A program made the position numbers and the translations under genes. This document shows positions 59,481 to 64,000 of a DNA stretch of 64,000 nucleotides, one piece after another. Numbering within the stretch: position 1 is the stretch's first letter; the number at the start of each line of letters is the position of its first letter. The stretch is from Larus michahellis (taxonomy: Eukaryota > Chordata > Aves > Charadriiformes > Laridae). The notes beneath the pieces were generated by a model. It ran no database searches and was not told where the DNA came from. It saw only the letters and a list, made by a program, of their open reading frames with translations. The DNA lies in the NCBI RefSeq assembly GCF_964199755.1, contig NC_133898.1:104460847-104524846 (forward strand). Reading direction: 5' to 3'.

Positions 59481-62400
59481 CCCAGGCCTTAGGGAGGGAC
59501 CAGTAAAGGCCTGTTAGTGTTGTGAGGGCCCTGACAAATTTGAAAGCTTCACTGATCCAAATTTTGTGTTGAAAACGTGTGAAATGTGTATCCATATCCA
59601 TTAGCACAGTAGTGGGTACCTGAAGTATCCGAAGATGTGGGCTTCAGGGAGGGTGAGCCTACAGAGACTGGAAGGTGAACTTTGCCATCTGTCCCAGGGT
59701 GATGGTCACAAGGAGATTGCCAGAGAGTTTATCTCCCCCAGTTACGCAAACCAGCAAGGTTTCTAGAGATTTTTTTTTTTGCAATAGACATGTGTGGTTC
59801 AGCACCCTGTGCTTTTGCAGCACGTCCTTGGCTTGCCTGTGCTGGAGCGTGCAGGAGCATGGGGTTTGATGCCCCTGTGCATGCTCTGCCAGGAGAATCC
59901 AGCACACCTCCTTGAGCACCACCAGTGACCACCCGCAGATCCTTGCGTTGGAGCTGGCTCCATGAGCCAGGGTCTGCTTGTAAGTAAGCCAGCTCTACTA
60001 GTCTGGAGTAAAACACAGGGGTAAGCAGAAATTTAAGGAGGTTGCTACACCATGGCAATACGTATTGCCTTGTTAAATAAATAAAAAAAATAATAAAAAA
60101 ATGAAAGGTTGGCATTTCTTCCCTGCTTTTGCCCATGAAGCCCTGCAAGGCTTCTGCGTTCCTTCATTTAGAACTGGACTGGCTGTGGAAAAAAGCAATA
60201 TATGGTAGAAGAAAACTTAGACCTGTGGGGGGCACAGACAAAATGGCTTGAGAGGTTTTTTTTTTTCCTCTCTCTGGTTTCTATGGTACTGGGGTACTGT
60301 GAGGCTTGCAAAAGAAACTTTTCTAAGTTACCATTAATCTGCACAGACATTGTTTTAAAGCAGCGCTGATTGATTTAGCCTTCCAGGGTAGATGTCAGGC
60401 ACACTATCCGTGATTAACAGCAGATAGAAACCAGGGAGATGAGCAGTGTTGATCATACTGAATAATATTATGAATGGAAATAAGAGTACAAAGTAAATAC
60501 ATGTCAACCTTTTGGAATTTTGTGTGATTTATATCATTTCAATGTTGGATTGAGTAATCGATCTTTTTATCAGTGTGTTTTATGCTGTAATAAAACAGGA
60601 TTTAAATAGTGAGAAGTTAATAGCTGCTTTAAGTAAAACACACAGGCACTGGAATGAGATCCATTCTCTGTAACTAAGAACATGCAAAAATTGCAGGGAA
60701 GTTTGTTTGGACTTGATGTGGTGAAAAATAAAACTATCATTCATGCCAGTGAGAGATTTACATTTTTGCCTTGAATTCTCTGTCAGTTCAAAGTAACCCT
60801 GTTAAGAGTACTGCATTAGCACATAGGAAATCTAAATTTCTGCCTCGTATATTAGTACTTTAAGGCCTTTTCATAAAGGCGTGAGGCGTGAGACACTAAA
60901 CTAATAACAAAGAGAGGCTGGAGGCTTCTTAGCAGTGTAGACAGAAATAAATACTGATGTGGCAAAATGAGTGGGTTCTGGAGATCGTGGCGGGGAGAAG
61001 ACAAGGAGGGGCTGGGATCATTTGCAGCTCTTCTGGGGCAGGAGGCATTGAGAAGTGGCTGTAAGGGCCATCTGACTTTGGATGTGGGACGAGGGGCAGG
61101 GGCCTTCTGGAGACTGACACGAGGACAGAGGTATGAGGAGGGCTCAGGGCATTTTTAGGACAGGGAGAGTCTGGGGGAGCTTCAGCAAGATCTCTCTTAT
61201 TCCTGCACACTTTTCATCCAGACCAGCTCTCCTCATTGTCTCCCTCCGCTGTCCCATGTTGTGGTTGCTTCTTATCACCTCTGCAGCCATCCATTTTTTC
61301 TCAAGCTAACAGTTTTCCTTTCCCTCTTCATTGGCCCCTGCCAACTCTTGTCCCCTCTCCCAGGCTTTGGGAAAAGGGCTGGAGTCTCAATGTCACTTGT
61401 TCTGGCTGTTGGGAAGGTGACAAAGGGAGGTATGAAAAGAGATAAGGGGACTGTGGGGAGATGAAAAGGGCACTTTAGTGACCTTGAAGAGCAAGGTTTG
61501 CTTCTCTTGCAGTCCTGCACGACGTGAGCGATGTATGGCAGAGGGGTATGGCAGGTCCCGACGCTGCCTCATATGCATTCATCTCTGTCCTTAGATGGTG
61601 GTAGAAGTACTATGTAAGTAGGAGGTGCTAATCAACAGTTTGGGGGTGTAGCTCTGCCATCCTCATCTTCTTTGGCATAGGTAAAATTTGCTAGTAGAAG
61701 TGGACTACTTCCTTACAAGTGTGTAGGTTTGTGTGTGGATGTAAAAGACCTTGAACAAAGAAGTGATAGTTGCTTTTTTGTATGTTTTAATTGGGAAGTT
61801 AAGATTAGCTGAGAGGGCTCTAAATGTGTCTGTCTGGACATGGCATACCCACTGTGGCTGTAGCACGCCACAGTGTAGCACACTGTATATTTGTTGGTGT
61901 GACAAAACTAGTAGGATTTTTTAAAAGATTTTATCTGCGGAACATGCTAGACAAGCTTCTTTATCCAAGCTGTCTTTGAAAGGGAGAAATTGAGCTGTTG
62001 GCATGAGCATCCCAACTTCTGTGGTTGGAGTCTACATTAACACTGATATTTAGTGAGCTCAGAACATTTTTTGTGTATTTTAAAGACCATCTACCCAAAG
62101 CTCTGCATTTTTTGTATTTAGTCCAAGTTATCAAATGTACAATATTGATTTGTATTATTCAAACTGTCAATTCCTTTCCTCTTTCTTTTGTGTAGATCTT
62201 CAGAGCTGTGGTGATGATAAAACGTGTTCTAACTTGCCTGGACTCGTTTACATCAACAGAAAGTGGAAAAAAAACCAAAACCCTGAGCTGTAGTCTGAGA
62301 TTAAGCCAACAATTTTTAAAGCATGTATTTTCCAAAATAGTTTATAACGATCTGTACTTTCTTCATAAAGTAGAGTTAATGATTTCCAAAAGTTTTCTTT

Positions 62401-64000
62401 TCAGTCAGAAACTGTTGCAGCATATAAAAATGAGCCCAATTAAGGTGGCTGGAAGACACATAAGAGAAGAGTGCTGCAGTTGGTATAACAGCAGGAGTAT
62501 GTCTAGGCTCAGCCTTTAACAGACACTTTGTTGTCAAGAGTAACTTGTGCTTCTTTTGGTCTCAGTAGGTAATTCCCATTCTCACCCCCTTATGAGTTCC
62601 CTAATTCCACAACAGCTTGCAGTATCTTATGTGGAGAGGTCAAGATAACATTACATAGTTGTATCAACAGTAAAATTTATTAAAATGCCAGATTATTGAG
62701 CTCAGTTTAAAATCTTGTGGTACAACCCTTGCTTCACTGAAGTGTGCAAAAGTATGAACTTTTGCCAAACTAGCAGGGGAGCTGCCAGGGAGGGACCACG
62801 TAGTCCCATGATGACCTTTCTGGACTGTCAGTGTAATGCATACATTTGAGGGAAGATGTATGAAGTGGTACTTTAATTCTTTTCCTGATGTCAGACACTT
62901 AAGACGTTCAAATTATAGGTGCAGTTAGAAAAGTACCTGTTGTCTTCAGTGTCCCCAAATGTAATATATTCTTTTTCTTAGTCTTTTAACTACCAGGATC
63001 TCCTGGGTGGCTCTGTTGGAGCCCTGTCCCAAACACAGTCCATTAGACAGAGGCCTAACCAAGGCTGTTTAAATAAATGTCTCTTCCTTTATTGCAGCTC
63101 TTTGACCAGATTGGCATGTACCTGCTTACTTGTACTTGGGATCTGACCCTGCTTTCCTACTATTTCCCCTTTCTTCATTGGAAGTAGATAAGATAGAATA
63201 ATATTCCCAGTTAAATAAAAAGGCAGAGGAGAAAATAATCACTGTAAGCATAGCTGTAGTGTCTTATGTGGTGAAGAAGAGGCAGGCACATCTGTACAGT
63301 GATTTAAAGGGCGGGGGAATTATGCAGAATATGACTTGAAGATGGAAGAAGTGGGAATGGAGCATTGCTGGACTGTTAGGGTGGTGAATTCAGTCCTTTC
63401 TCAGCTGTGGGAAATGTTACAAAACAAAAAAGCACTCTGTGGGAAGTGGCTCTCTGAGATTAGATTTTATGCCCAAATCAAAAACCCAGGGGAAAATGAT
63501 ATCCTTTTAATCGGAGGATTGGTTGCTTATGGGAGGCGGACACAGGAGTCTCTAGCTCTTAAAATCTTGTCCTTGATAGCAGAGGACTGAAAGATAAAGG
63601 AGATCATTGCTGGCAGAATATAAGTTGAACTGAATGTCACTGCCTTGGTAAGGAACTCAGTGGCCTCCTTTCCCAAGTGGAATAGTATCTGTGTAGTTAT
63701 CACATTTTGCTTAAAAGGTTTCCATTAGGAGGGAGCAGAACTGGGTTGGTGAAAAGTAAGAGAACTTTTGAGATATACCATGAGATTCACCATCCACTCA
63801 TGAGATACAACAACGTGGAAAAGTACAGCCAAGAACATGGGAGCTATGTAAAGAGTGGAGCCCTTTACTTCATAGCAGCTTAAAGGAAACTAGGTGGAAA
63901 TGCAAAATTAAAAGGTGTTAATATGTCGAGGGGAATTTTCAGAGAAAAAAACCCCTAGTTATCTTACTGAAAGGAAACCGAAACTCTCATCTACTGAAAA
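59481..64000. other. Non-coding stretch, one weak exon candidate
   Basis: No convincing gene. An acceptor-like site at about 62196 ('cctctttcttttgtgtag') is followed by a short open segment, and no domain is recognisable. If the CpG island drives a rightward gene, its downstream exons could lie here or beyond the window. Confidence 0.45.

Noticed and set aside
58891..59607. 238-codon minus-strand open frame
   Set aside because: Its length comes from a GC-rich low-complexity block (59180-59480). The peptide is Pro/Gly/Ala/Arg-rich without domains, and the opposite strand is also open.
1..64000. Search for tRNA, rRNA, CRISPR, bacterial operons or phage genes
   Set aside because: Composition and CR1/LTR content are those of a vertebrate chromosome, and none of these features was seen.

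Overview
This is vertebrate nuclear DNA, almost certainly from a bird. Five pieces of CR1 LINE are visible, including 3' tails of the type 'ctagatgatct..aggtcccttccaacc' followed by copies of a short 'attctatgattcta'-like repeat. A retroviral-type solo LTR with its target-site duplication is present, gene density is low, AT-rich non-coding DNA dominates, and there is one CpG island. No intact protein-coding gene, tRNA, rRNA or CRISPR array was found. Most open frames here are chance ORFs, and the longest (a 238-codon minus-strand frame at 58.9-59.6 kb) is a GC-rich low-complexity artefact.

The main result is a trail of small exon-like islands on the + strand from about 18.5 kb (possibly 14.9 kb) to about 41.6 kb (possibly 44.8 kb). 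I read them as the decayed body of a TSPN-containing (FACIT-type) collagen gene. A thrombospondin-N-terminal-like exon at 18.5 kb keeps family landmarks (PPEYSTIAAF, LWQV, WHKIALS, then a DC pair) but carries a one-base frameshift and an in-frame TAG. Downstream come splice-bounded Gly-X-Y exons (23.2, 27.8, 28.0, 30.1, 33.2, 35.4, 36.5 and 41.5 kb) in which many obligatory glycines have changed to V, D, S, A, R, N, W or I, plus a coiled-coil linker exon at 33.5 kb. Several acceptors split the glycine codon as G|GN. Two exons (36.5 and 41.5 kb) are diverged duplicates that have lost different glycines, which supports a pseudogene rather than a working interrupted collagen. I cannot say which collagen it was.

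Region by region: 1-14.9 kb is non-coding apart from two CR1 scraps. 14.9-45 kb is the collagen relic, interrupted by a 2.2-kb internally deleted CR1 (30.5-32.7 kb), a probable minus-strand LTR (35.4-36.0 kb) and a younger CR1 3' end (40.7-41.2 kb). 45-53 kb is AT-rich and holds a second fossil: a minus-strand Ty3/Gypsy-like reverse transcriptase at 47.3-47.9 kb, recognisable across changing frames. 53.2-53.7 kb is a 543-bp solo LTR flanked by GGGTC. 55.6 kb has a 19-bp minisatellite, followed by a strong CpG island at 55.9-56.5 kb, probably the promoter and first exon of a gene whose body lies mostly outside the window. 57-64 kb has an old CR1 and otherwise unremarkable sequence.
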